A DNA stretch of 64,000 nucleotides from positions 100,340,678-100,404,677 of the forward strand of contig CM043945.1 in assembly GCA_014529385.2 (NCBI GenBank). Direction: 5' to 3'. Origin of the DNA: Adiantum capillus-veneris (taxonomy: Eukaryota > Streptophyta > Polypodiopsida > Polypodiales > Pteridaceae). Positions 32,459-43,220 of this stretch are shown here, in pieces. Within the stretch, counting starts at the first letter, position 1, and every line of letters starts with the position of its first letter. A model generated the notes under the pieces. It ran no database searches. It had not been told where the DNA came from and worked only from the letters and a program-made list of their open reading frames with translations. A program made the position numbers and the translations under genes.

Positions 32459-35230
32459 TTAGGTTGAGGAGAACCCATTATTCTAATTTGTTGTATGCCC
32501 CTTGCAAATGCTCCAGTGCAAACCATGTTTGTATCATAGCTTATCCTATAAGCATGCAACAGTGTACTTGTACAACTCTCTCATAGAGAGAGGTAACATA
32601 AGTCTCGTCTTGGCCCACCTACCTTGGATGTGGTCATGATTGTACCAAGGTGACTTAAGTATGGCGCTTTGCCTAGTGACTTATGGATGGCACTATGCCT
32701 AAAAATAAGCATAAATATTTTAAAAAATGTTTTAAGACATTAGCCACTTATCTTGTCCTTGATAGAGTAGTTAGTGTTATGGCAAAAGTGTTAACAATAC
32801 CAAGGTGAAATTGTATCTACCTCACTGGCATGCCATGCATGCAGAGGTGTTTCCCTTGGCGATAATGACGGTCTCAACCATGGTTATCCCCTGGTATATG
32901 TGCCTTGCACAATTACAATGGCATGGATACATTACAGTACGTCGTCGCATAAACTGTGAGCTTATATCCACGTAGTGTAAAAAATGTGTGCCATTATTGT
33001 TGATCTGAATTCAATCGATAGTACCTTGGCACACAAGTGAAGCCTTTCTTCGCACGAAGTCTTGTCACCCGCTTGTAGACAGGTGTCCGGTAACATAAAC
33101 GTTAAAAAAACACTCGCTCTAGTATGGCTCATATCCATATCTACTGCTTGAGTGAGTTATAAGATGTACCATATATGCCTTCTTGGGATGTAATAACTTG
33201 CAAACACCTTGGCAAGTCTCCCCCAAGTTCGTATGCTCCTAGCATATTCCAAACGTGGGAAGTCTTATCTTTGCATGATACTTATCAGTAGACCCACTTT
33301 GGATGCTACCATTGCTCATGGATATAGATACTCTTTCTCAAAGAAAAATTCCATAGCAAAAGAACGTCAACCTGGTCGAGCATTGACAGATAATCGACCT
33401 TGTCAAACTGTACCATGTATTGTAAAAAAGAAAAATGCTTGTAAAGTATGTATCTTGTACCTGCTTAGCTTGACTTTGGTTTTACTTGAACATATAGATT
33501 TTTCGTGATCAACGGATTTGTAAAAATAGTTTGCCAAAAATCCATGCCCTAGAAAAATTGTAAATCCAAAATACGACATGGAGAAACCCATGTCGGCTTT
33601 TCAAACTATAACAAGTGGTTTGAGAACTTTCCCGTCTTCATTGTGGCTCATAGCCTTGCGTGTCTTACACGATCAATTAAAAGAAAACTCCACATTGCAC
33701 CTTGCCTTTGGAGTAGTTGCCTCTTGCGGTAGTATCAAGTCTAATAGTAGGCCGTGCCGATCTCTTTGAGATGCTAGACAGATGGTTTGTACTCAAGCCA
33801 TGCTTGATTTGGGTTTTCAAAGCAACCTTGGGCACATATATCTACTGCATGCCATATGTCAACAAAGGATGAAAAATCGATTGCGTACCTTATGAATTTC
33901 CTTATTCCTACTTGCCTTGCCATTGGAATAATCCTTTGTGCTTATACTTTGAGTAGGGAATTTGGTTTAACTTGTCGTGGTGTTGATCTCTTGCATGTTG
34001 CATGAGCTTGCATGACAAAAAAAAATTTATTCTTGTATATGTGTTAATACCTTGAGGTCCTTTTCCCTCCTTGAGGGTGGCACTGGTAAAAATTGAGCTC
34101 AAGAGCCCCTTGTGCTTGCCTGTAGTCCCGAAATCAAGTCAAAACATAGGACCCTTGCTGGGAATCTTGGTCACATGAATTGAACTTGTACTTTGGAGTG
34201 ATGGCTCATAGCCTACATCAATCCTTTATGGATTGTTGGTCGTTAAACCCATCTTTGTACTTTGCTTGGTGATCACTTGGCTTTCGGTCCGATCTTTGAT
34301 ATTGGTCAATAAGAAAAAAATATGATTTAAGCCATGCTCCATAATCTAGAGACATACCTTTCATGTATCCGCATTGAGTTAAAGATCAAAAACTTCTTGT
34401 AATTGTCTTGGTGATGGAATGCTACACTTGCCCGTAAATAAGTGTGCCAGTGAGTCCATTGTAGCTTTAGGAATTGCTTTCATACCGAAGACTACATCCA
34501 AAAATTGAACCTAAAATTCTGCAGAATCTGCAATGATTAGTCCATTCATATTATCTAGTGCAGAGATGCTTTTCTGAGCTGACGTGTAGGCCACCAATCT
34601 ATGGCCAAGGTTTAGGGGTGTGCATGCACCCTTAAGAAAATTAAATTGGCCCAAATTTTGTGGCCTTGAGCGCCCTTTGGAAAAACATGGAGGCTCTATA
34701 AAGGAGGTCAATGGCGTTCATGCAGAAAAGCTGGAAGCGATCAAGAAATGTAAAACCATCCATTTCCCAATGCGAATTCATCAGGCCCAACCACATGTAG
34801 AAAGATGTCAATCACCTTTGCACCTTGTGTGTGCAAGACATGCTTCCTACGGATCGCCTTCTCCGTTGTCCTGCCGCTCCGCTCCCATGATGAGAAAATA
34901 AGCAAAGGAATGCCAGTATAGTGTATTTGAATCCTACATGATTGTTCAACAATTATAAGAGCTTGCTAACAAGCCAATTTTTAAGCTAAAAGTGTATCAA
35001 AGGGGGCTCTAAGGACCAACCGATGTCTTGGTAATTCCAAAAAATGAGTGTGCTTAATGTGGGCATAGCTAGGATTTTATTCATCAAAGTTGAAGTACTC
35101 GATGTGCTCTACCGGTGTGTCTTTACGGCTCGTCGATTGGAGCTACAGTGAAGAAGTTATGGCAGTTTAAAGTTCAAGTCGATTGCAGATCCGTACGGGA
35201 TTGGGCAACTGTAGCTAAGGTGATAGAATT
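28980..35230. other. Long stretch without recognisable genes
   Basis: AT-rich (especially 29,480-29,790). Only short ORFs on both strands, none with a motif I know. 29,842-29,862 has three tandem ACTTAGT units. Scattered CCTTGG words at 31.6-33.2 kb give an unusual texture but no repeat unit I can define. Probably old transposon sequence. Confidence 0.5.
32393..32456 (+). repeat. (GA)n microsatellite
   Basis: About 64 bp of pure GA dinucleotides. Confidence 0.98.
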
Positions 35231-35439
35231 GAAATGAAGGTACAATCCTCAAGTGATCACTCTGAGGAGCGCATCGGTCTTTTCAGATCAGTGATTGGAG
35301 TCCCGGACGCCATGATATTGACCGAAAAAGATTCACCTGGGATCAATTCCGTACTAGTCCAGTCCGCTCGGTCTGAGTGCCATCTAGGAATTTTGACTTC
35401 GACCAAGTTTCGGGATGTCATTCAACAATATTTTGGTTG

Positions 35440-35860
35440 ATAAGTTGAGCCTAACAAGAATATTATCTATTGGAGTTTGCTTATAGCAGGAAATCCCCAA
35501 CACGACTATGGCTTAAGCCTAGATACGGAGGCGAGAGTAGTTTGTCAAAAGTAATCACCTACACTTGCATCTTAATGTCTTGTGGCAAGGTTTGCAACAC
35601 TAAACTGGGCAACAAAAATCTCGATGATGATGTCAATCGAGGGTGGCTGAAGAAAGATGTTGATGATGGGGATGCTTTAATCCATATGTATGCCCGAATA
35701 TGGTACCTTGCCTCGGCCGAAATGTGCACCAATTATGGTACCCTTACTAGCTTGAATGCCGCCCAAGGCCAAAGAATGTGGCTGCCCAATGAACGTGCTT
35801 GGCAATGCTTTAGACGGTCCATGTATACTAAATGTGGTTTCCTTACAAGGCCTTGGCCAC
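35440..35860 (+). pseudogene. PPR gene remnant running into the 1.3-kb direct repeat
   Basis: Across frame changes: WSLLIAGNPQHDYGLSLD, then KVITYTCILMSCGKVCN, KDVDDGDALIHMYARIWYLA and, farther on, SMYTKCGFLT. These are degraded PPR motifs (compare ILKACG, GNALVDMYAKCG of plant PLS proteins). The remnant continues smoothly through 35,648, where the copy at 43,221 begins, so the direct repeat's edge lies inside PPR sequence. Confidence 0.7.
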
Positions 35861-36997
35861 CCAAAAAACCTAAGGCCGCGCAAGCCGTTCCTTAAAGATC
35901 GGCCGCCCACCCAAGCCTAAAGGCTGCCCATTTCATTAAGTAAGGGTTTTTTTCCCCTTAGTGTGTATGCAAGCAAAACTAAAGGTGGCATGGCGAGCGT
36001 GAGCGCAGCAGGAAAAAAAAAGCTTCTCGTTGGGCGCCATGGTGCTCCGACAAGCCCGATGCAGAAGTGAAAGATGCTCAGGACAGTCTCGCGCTCATTT
36101 TCGGAGCTATTCCTGCCACAAACCGCGGTACTCGAATCCAGCCCTGCCACATCACCAAGGGGAGGGACCCATTAGCGACGTTGATAATGGGTGTTGCCTT
36201 TTTTAGCAAGTAGAAAGGCATGCAAGATATAAAGGAGAGGGAAGGGGAAGAAAAAGTACCGGGGGTGTTCATTTTTTTGATGGCTCTTCTTCTTCCATGC
36301 TCTCCTCCTCATTTTTGAGAAAGCTATCTCTCTCCGAAAGAAGAAGCAAAGCTCTTAAGCCCTCAAAAATCTCTTAAGATTTATTAAAATCCCTTAAGCC
36401 ATCATTAATCGACTCTTAACCTCATAAGCCATCATAAACCCCTCTAATTCCATAAGCTTAACCTCTTAAGCTCTCTTTAACCTCTCTTAACCTACTCTAA
36501 GCCAAGCCTATTCGAGTTTCTATCTCTATAAGCCAAGCCTAATTGAGTTTCTATCTCTATAAGCCAAGCCTAATTGAGTTTCTATCTCTATAAGCCAAGC
36601 CTAATCGAGTTTCTATCTCCTAAACCAAGCCTAATATTCTAAGATTTCATTACCCGAGTCATAAGGTCTCTTAAGCCATCTTAAACCTTCCCTTATTATC
36701 CAAGCATCGGATTGATCTCTTGCTCTCCGGGGAAGCAGAAGGCAGTGTAAGGCAGAACGTTATTACTTTTCTTGTTTAGCACCTAGATTAAGCCAGGTTT
36801 CATCTTGTAAGGAGCAGTAAGCCTCCATTAATGATTGATTAACCATGGATTCTGTTGTTTAACTGGAATTAATCGGACTGCTTGTTTTAAACTTAGTTGT
36901 CGTTACTTGTGTCTGTTCCATCTCTTTTCCCCGCACCTCTCACAGCCAGGGGCCCGGTTCCTTCCCGGCTCACCTTTCTCACAATTATCCCTCGACA
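35648..36997 (+). repeat. 1.35-kb direct repeat, left copy (5' LTR candidate)
   Basis: Starts TGAAGAAAGATGTTG and ends ...CCTCGACA. About 96-97% like the right copy by eye. First ~210 bp are PPR-derived. Contains a TATA-like ATATAAAGG near 36,237 and four units of a 31-bp minisatellite. Confidence 0.85.
36499..36634 (+). repeat. 31-bp minisatellite, 4 units plus part
   Basis: Unit AAGCCAAGCCTAATTGAGTT-TCTATCTCTAT. The right repeat copy has three units at 44,069-44,172, so the unit number changed since the copies separated. Confidence 0.93.
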
Positions 36998-37001
36998 TTC
37001 T

Positions 37002-37017
37002 TGGTGAACCTAATGCG
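37002..37017 (+). other. Possible primer-binding site
   Basis: TGGTGAACCTAATGCG starts four bases after the left repeat's end. The position is right for a PBS; the tRNA was not identified. Confidence 0.4.
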
Positions 37018-37819
37018 AAACAAGCCGGGGTGGGAGGTCAGGATGGAGATTCCAGCAGAGCTAATGCAGTTTATTGAAGACTACAACCTCAATAGATTTG
37101 ATAAAAATCTAGCAGTAGCATATCTGTCAAAAATGTTGGGCTTAGTTCAGGGATGCTTACAAGAAGTAAAAGCTATGAAGATGAAAAAGCATCTTGATGA
37201 TGCAGTGGAGATGGCAGTTGATGATGTGCACGAGCAGTGTGGAATTTTTCAAGGTCATGATCCAAATGGACTCCTTGCATGCTATCAAGCAAAGATGAAG
37301 AGCCGAGGAATTCCAGAAGATCGGATGATTTCAACCTTTGAAGAAGTGGTAACCTTTAAGTTTAAAGATAAGGTCCGAGAACTGGCAAAGACATACTCCA
37401 CGCAGTGGGACTATTTTGCAGATGGTTTTGTTCATGAAAGCTCAAGAATTATCAAGTTAACAATGAAGGAGATTAATGAACGAGGCCAGATTATTTTCTA
37501 TAAAGAAGAAGGGGATCATATGCAGTTTCTTAATTATGATCAATTTTGGGATCATATTTCTGCAAGAAGTAAAGCCAAGGCAAATACAGCTTTGGAAGAA
37601 GCAGATTCAACTTCAAAGGACCATATTTTGAGCAACCGAGCAAAGGTACATGATGAATTTACTTCTCAAACACAAATGTATGAATTGTTTTTGAAGATTT
37701 CTCGCATGGAAGTTACTTCGAATAATGGTTCTAGTGAAGAGCTAGACTGTACATCAAAAAATTTTCAAGCTACTGACCTTGGCATGGGATTCTCTCAACA
37801 CATCTATCAAGAAGATTAG
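37013..37819 (+). CDS. Gag-like protein of the LARD-like element
   Basis: 268 codons from the ATG at 37,013 (MRNKPGWEVRMEIPAELMQF). GIFQGHDPNGLLACYQAKMK, then EDRMISTFEEVVTFKFKDKV and YSTQWDYFADGFVHESSR resemble the helical capsid region of plant retrotransposon gag (F-x-G-x-D ... W ... F). No zinc knuckle. The TAG at 37,817 is followed by more open sequence in the same frame (to 38,365), so the original protein was probably longer. It would form a particle shell; an RT partner would have to come from another element. Confidence 0.5.
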   Translation: MRNKPGWEVRMEIPAELMQFIEDYNLNRFDKNLAVAYLSKMLGLVQGCLQEVKAMKMKKHLDDAVEMAVDDVHEQCGIFQGHDPNGLLACYQAKMKSRGIPEDRMISTFEEVVTFKFKDKVRELAKTYSTQWDYFADGFVHESSRIIKLTMKEINERGQIIFYKEEGDHMQFLNYDQFWDHISARSKAKANTALEEADSTSKDHILSNRAKVHDEFTSQTQMYELFLKISRMEVTSNNGSSEELDCTSKNFQATDLGMGFSQHIYQED

Positions 37820-38365
37820 CCACTACAGACTTCTAGTGTTTTTATCGGCACTATAGCTGAGCAGGGCAGCAGCAGATTTATTACAGATGATTGTGTAAAC
37901 AAATCTATTATATATATAATAGCTGATGAAGTGGCTGAGACTGTGAACCTAACATAGGATGTACCTGATAATGTCATTGAATCTATGGTTGCTTCTGGCA
38001 ATATGTTTGTCAATTCTATTATTACAGAAGAAGATTCCATCATTAATGAGTTTTTGGCCCAATCTAAAGGAGAAGGTTACAGCAGTTTGGGAGAGCTTTG
38101 TGATGCATGTACCCCTTCAGAGGGGATGCCTGATGAACCTTTTCAAAATTATAATGGCTTGCTAAGTAGCATGGATGCATATGAGAAACCAAAGGACTAT
38201 ATTGAAGATTGCCTACATCATGCTAATTGTGAACAGGATATTGACATGGATTATATATCTATGCTTATATACGGGCTGCAACAGGAGCCAACTCCTATAG
38301 CTTTGATGAATGATGAGACTTCCAAGGGTGATTTTTCCAAGGATGCTATGGATGAAGATCTTTAG
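37820..38365 (+). pseudogene. In-frame continuation of the gag-like ORF
   Basis: Same frame as the upstream ORF, after TAGs at 37,817 and about 37,955: VASGNMFVNSIITEEDSIIN, EFLAQSKGEGYSSLGELCDA and IDMDYISMLIYGLQQEPTPI. Acidic. No family recognised. The TAG at 38,363 closes it. Confidence 0.4.
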
Positions 38366-38615
38366 GATAAAGCTATTATTTATTATCAACCTCAAGAGCC
38401 ATGTAAAAATCTCTCTGATGATACAGGTCTAGAAAGTCCTAAGATTTTTTGCATAATGCTAATCATCCTTGATAGTGCATAAAGTGCACAAGATTTTTCA
38501 TTTCTTTGGACAATGATGTGCCAAGTGTGGCTGGATTTGGATATTATTCCTAATTCTTATGTCACTGATGTCCTGGCTACCAATAAAAGGGAGTCAGAAT
38601 TCTTTAATTCTTGCC

Positions 38616-39955
38616 GGTAACGACCTTAACACTAGAATGGTAACCTAACAAGACATAAAAGTGTCCTTTCAGGTTTTTGGGAAAAAAATCCAAAACCATA
38701 GTAGATCCACTCATTTTGAAAAATAACTACTACATATGGAAAAAATGAGAAACTTGTAAATTTTCTCATCCCTTGGTCACTACAAGCCTCCAAAGTTGAT
38801 GGACCAGTGCATTTTGCCCTAAACAGCAATTTCTTACAGTTGATTGCATATAAATAAGAGTGGAGATTTTTGTAGGACATGAGATAAAATGGCCCGTTAA
38901 CTTCAATGGGTTGGTGAACAAAACATATGGTTGCTTTTACCTCACTAATTTTGTTTTGGGCAAAAAAAAAAGGTACAAAAAAGTTGCATTTTTGCCATTT
39001 CGCGAACCTATCATCAAAGTTTCTATAGTCACGCTCAATACAGATACTATATACATGTTTTCTAAGTTCCCTTTGGGCCTCTGGATTCAAAAGGAGCCAT
39101 GGAGCATGTCAAAAGGATAATGGATATCTTACAATTGGAACCTTGGGGCCAATGATAAAGTGCTAAATACAACAAACATGAAAAAACTGGGTTTAGCATT
39201 ATGACCTCTAGAAACCCATAGAAACTACTCAATATCTAGCCAAGTTTGTAGTCTATGATTAGATATGGTCACTGCCTACAAAATACACACAATTGGCCTA
39301 AGAAACTAGCAATATTGAGAAAGTTATACTTGCTACTCTAAAATGTATCGTATTCTTCAGCAAAACAAAAAACTCAACCATGATCATATACTATGCTATA
39401 TAGCATATTAGGTCCCCCAAAACTCAAGGAAGATTAGCTTTATGTTATACATTACACTTACACAATAAAAATTGAATTTGGATATCAAGAAAGCCACCAA
39501 AAAAATCATAAAAGTGCTAATTTTGGCCAAAAAACAGGATTATGCAATTCTTGTAAATTGGTCATAACTTTCAATTTTAACACTTAGGTCTCCCTACAAG
39601 CATCAAAAGATGTTGAGAACTATGAAGGCCTAACCTCTAGCCATCTAAACCTCACAAACATGAAGTTTAGAGTGGTATAGTTGCCAAAAATTGAAAAAAA
39701 ACCAAAAATAGGACCCGTTTTTTCACACAGTTTAGGTTCAAAAATGTTGTGCAAGAGTAAGGTTAATGTTGAGATTGATACTCAAAAAAAAATGCTATGT
39801 TTTGTTCAGCTCAGAAGGCAACTTTGTGGATATATAGCACCTAGAAATTCATTTTCATACTCTTCAAATAATTCAAGCAAAATGGTCACTTAACAGGACA
39901 CAAAAGTGTCCAAGGACATAAAAGTGTCCTGTTACCATTTTAGTGTTAAGTTACC
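38616..39955. mobile_element. 1.34-kb element with terminal inverted repeats
   Basis: GGTAACGACCTTAACACTAG at the left end and TAGTGTTAAGTTACC at the right end are inverted copies; with the adjoining AATGGTAAC they make an imperfect repeat of about 30 bp. The left end continues into AGACATAAAAGTGTCC (38,651), and the right end carries hairpins GGACACAAAAGTGTCC (39,896) and GGACATAAAAGTGTCC (39,914). The interior is AT-rich with no transposase, so it is a MITE-like non-autonomous DNA transposon. No clear target duplication. The inner CACTA is suggestive, but the superfamily is unassigned. Confidence 0.7.
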
Positions 39956-40860
39956 AAAAGTTTATGAGATGTGGCTGCTGCACTATGCTTCAGGTGAAGC
40001 TCTAGTATAGTGCGGAGGCCATCAATGCTATGTGATCTTAATGGTATGATCCAGGTGATTCAATAGATCTTCAAAAACAGGTTCACTTAGGATGGGTATT
40101 TTTGAGTATATATTGTGGTTTCTTTTTGTTAGATCCTGGAATACCATATTTGGAGCAGAATTCTTGAAGTTGATTGATACAGGATGTGTTTTCTTATGTG
40201 GATATTATTCTGCTCCACTAGTGGGGCAATTCCTTATTATTCCATTTGATCCTGGGAGCTATTGAAGAGAAGCTTGTAGATTCAAAGATATCATTTATTT
40301 TCCTGTAGTAGGTTACTTACCAGTAGATTTGTTTTTGGATGTATGCTAAGACAGACGTGTTTTTGGTTATATGATCAATAAGCTTACATGGCTAGCTTCC
40401 AGTTGACCTCTTTGGACAATTTTTATAGTATCTTCACATCTTTTTAGAAGGTTCTGCTACCAGAACTTGAAGTAAAGGACTTGACGGCCATTTTGTGTGC
40501 AGACATAGTAAGGCATTCTTCAGCTTGTCATGGTTCCCTAAAGAGAGCTGATGGTTAAGCCGTATGCATAAGTAATTGGAGCACTTGAGTCTGGATAGAC
40601 TATTGATGTTATGATTTACACCTTTGATGCATGGTTTTTAGGACCCCTTCTGAAGATGCAATAAAGGCACAGTCAGTTGTTGGAGAGATGAGGATACTCT
40701 AGTCCAAGGGATCTCGAAAGAGAAGAAAAATCTACTTCACAAGCACCAAAGAGTAAAAAGTGCCATGGACAGAAGATACGTGGGAACGAGCTCTTATGCA
40801 TGCCTACAACCTATATCTTACAGAATAGCCCATTCTAGGTGTGAATTTCTAGTGAAATTT
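39956..40860. other. Interior of the LARD-like element, no gene
   Basis: No ORF with a known domain. FLKLIDTGC at about 40,170 looks like an aspartic-protease DTG but lacks the surrounding motifs. Possibly remains of the element's lost pol. Confidence 0.4.
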
Positions 40861-40910
40861 ACATGAGGATGTTTGTGTGGACTCACAACACAGCATACTC
40901 CGTTTTCACT

Positions 40911-41065
40911 TTTTTACCGACAGTAAATATTTTTTACCACAGTAAATATTTTTTACCTACAGTAAATATTTTTCACCTACATGGTAAATACAAATCACTT
41001 TTTACCTACAGTAACTTTTTTTACCCATGGTAAATATTTTTTACTGCACCATAAGTATTTGGTAG
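40911..41065 (+). repeat. AGTAAATATTTTTTACC minisatellite
   Basis: Six or seven variants of ACAGTAAATATTTTTTACCT spaced 18-25 bp apart. Each unit is itself near-palindromic (GTAAA...TTTAC). Confidence 0.85.
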
Positions 41066-41069
41066 GTAA

Positions 41070-42124
41070 CAATTCACTGTTACTAGAAGCAGTGATTGGG
41101 CATCAACAATGCAGTTACAGGAGGAGAAAAGGGGAAAATCTTATGGTAAAGGTGAGTCAACAGGGATAAAGACTTTTGAGTTGAAAAGAGACATGCTGAT
41201 TTTTTCAAAGAACACAAGTCAAAAGAAGCCATGGTTGAGGATTTTTTGAGAATTTGATATTCAAGAGGACCCAGCAGGTCCCCCCCTGACATGTGCAGAA
41301 CCTCCAGTTTCAACAGCCACCTTACCTGCTCTTAAATGCTGGTCAAGGCCTTATCCCCATGTGTCACAATCAGAAAAATCAGCATTTACCCTCCCCTCTC
41401 ACATCACTCTAGAGAATATCTTGATGGTGACATATCAGGTGACCTCAATCTGTTGACCACCCTAAGCAAAAAGTAACCCCAATCAGCGGATTTAAGCATG
41501 TTTATCCCTAATCCTAAACCCTCTCAGAAACCTATATAAGGAGGCCTTCTCTCACTCAAAACCAACACTTCACTCACTTCACCAAGCAACGAAGCTATGA
41601 CGACATTGCTCACAACGAGGAGCTATGGATGGAGACCTACTCTCTCTCCCTCTAGTATGCTACATTACTAGCCCTAAAACCTAAATAAGGAGTCTTCTCT
41701 CATGCTCAATGGCCACCATCCTCGCCATCATTGTCTAAGGTATTGATGTGTTGCTAGTAGAATCATACCTACTTGCTGGGTTGATTGTTTTTGACAAGGG
41801 ATTATGCCATCCTTGGCTTGCTTCTCTATATCCTTGTTATGTATGATCAGATGCCGTTGTATTGTTAAGCTGATGTCTTGTGTATATATATGCTACATAA
41901 GGTCCCTAAGCTTCGTTTCTATGTGTTTTGCCATATGTTTTGATGCCATCATAATGCCAGAAGTCTCACTTGCCTATGTGCACTATGTGCGAGGTCCCTA
42001 AACCTCTTAATTTAGGGTGGTGCCCCCTTTGTTTTGTTCTTTGCTTGTTTGCATGAGGCATGGTTTGTGGAGTGTGCACGAGTACAGAGGCCACCCGATT
42101 GCACTGCTCTTTTTCCCGCTATCA
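41070..42124 (+). repeat. LTR of element 4 (5' boundary not found)
   Basis: Ends ...CCCGCTATCA at 42,124, four bases before a PBS identical to that of element 1. TATA box CCTATATAAGG at 41,531-41,541. A TGGTGCCCCC copy lies at 42,018, as in the U5 of elements 1 and 2. No second copy is in the window, so its start is unknown; I give the supported part only. Confidence 0.65.
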
Positions 42125-42127
42125 TTT

Positions 42128-42145
42128 TGGTGCCCCCACTGAGGA
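42128..42145 (+). other. Element 4 primer-binding site
   Basis: TGGTGCCCCCACTGAGGA, 18 of 18 bases as in element 1. Confidence 0.78.
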
Positions 42146-42174
42146 GGGCTACACAGACCTTCAGTCCATAAGCA

Positions 42175-42381
42175 ATGAGGATGTGCAATCTACAACATGG
42201 ACGAATGCGTGAGGAGTTTGCAAATTGGAGAATAGAAGAGGAGGAGGCTTTAGAGGCCTTAAAAGCTTTCATCGAGGTCTTGTTACCAGGTTGCAGTGTC
42301 ATTGAAATTCAAGAAGTAAGTTCTTCTACATGCCTTGTTCGTGATCGTCGCCAACGAAGGAGAGTAAGAAGAAGAGCTTGA
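42175..42381 (+). other. Small ORF after the element 4 PBS
   Basis: 68 codons: MRMCNLQHGRMREEFANWRI and EEEEALEALKAFIEVLLPGC, with a basic end (RDRRQRRRVRRRA). A short helical leader ORF of unknown role. May be the broken start of the element's gag. Confidence 0.35.
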
Positions 42382-42630
42382 TATACCTCTCCTCTCAACC
42401 TATGAGTGCTCCAGAAACCTCCAACGTACACGAGCTTGAAATATTCTACATCAACATACACGAAGGTACTGTGACACACATTAAGGGAAGAGAAAGCATC
42501 ACCAGACCTCTCTTTCCTGAGGAGCTGACTAAGAGGAGGAATATCACCTCTACACCTAAGTGGCCCAAGGCCGCAGCGCGTGCTCAAGCGTAAGGTAACA
42601 TTTGGCTTAATCTCATTAATAAGGGATTAC

Positions 42631-43164
42631 ATGACCACTACAGGCAAGAAAAAGGCTAGTGAGCAACCAACTTCAACCTCCAACTTGCAACCACGACTCT
42701 CACCCCTAAATCCTCCTGAAGCAAAGAGGCGAAGGCTTGCCTACAAGATTGCCGCCCGTCTACGAGTGCTCCTAGTGCACTTTGTGAATCCAGACACCAC
42801 CAATCCCAAGCCAACCTCCTGTCCGCGTGAAGATCACTTTGGATATTGTCCAAAGTGCTTTGGAGACCGGGTGAAAATCCTCCCTGCCCTACCTTTGCTG
42901 CTAATTTTCAAGAAGTTATCTCAATCTAAGGAAACTATCTTAGTTGATGATGTGCTGCACATTAATGGTGTCACTTTCATTCGTCATGCTGATTATGGTA
43001 ATAGCATCCAATTGTTGCTTGCTAAAAGGCTCAGCATTGTACAAAGTGTTGCCATCACGCCTTACGTCTTCATAGATGCATCAGGAAGAGTCAAAGTGAT
43101 CCGAGGTGCTGACCTTCTGTGGCTGATCAGGCTCATTGGTCCCAAGGTGGTGCAACTAAGCTAG
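42631..43164 (+). CDS. Unknown 177-residue ORF in element 4 interior
   Basis: First ATG at 42,631 (MTTTGKKKASEQP); the frame is open from 42,580. Basic N-terminal half (PPEAKRRRLAYKIAARLRVL), CPREDHFGYCPKCFGDRVKI with two or three Cys that could bind metal, then hydrophobic strands (ETILVDDVLHINGVTFIRHA, VAITPYVFIDASGRVKVIRG). No family recognised. Ends just before the right direct repeat. Longer and more protein-like than neighbours, but it may still be chance. Confidence 0.4.
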   Translation: MTTTGKKKASEQPTSTSNLQPRLSPLNPPEAKRRRLAYKIAARLRVLLVHFVNPDTTNPKPTSCPREDHFGYCPKCFGDRVKILPALPLLLIFKKLSQSKETILVDDVLHINGVTFIRHADYGNSIQLLLAKRLSIVQSVAITPYVFIDASGRVKVIRGADLLWLIRLIGPKVVQLS

Positions 43165-43220
43165 GCTCCTGTGTGTAAGTATGGATGCCAATAATGAGAA
43201 TGATGATCCCCGCATGTTGA

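Noticed and set aside
38632-39090. 152-codon minus-strand ORF inside the inverted-repeat element
   Set aside because: No transposase motif (no DDE pattern or zinc finger) and Phe/Lys-rich from AT-rich DNA; not supported as a gene.
40140-40260. LIDTGC protease-like motif
   Set aside because: The DTG triplet stands alone, without the ILGxPW motif or strands around it; too short to call.
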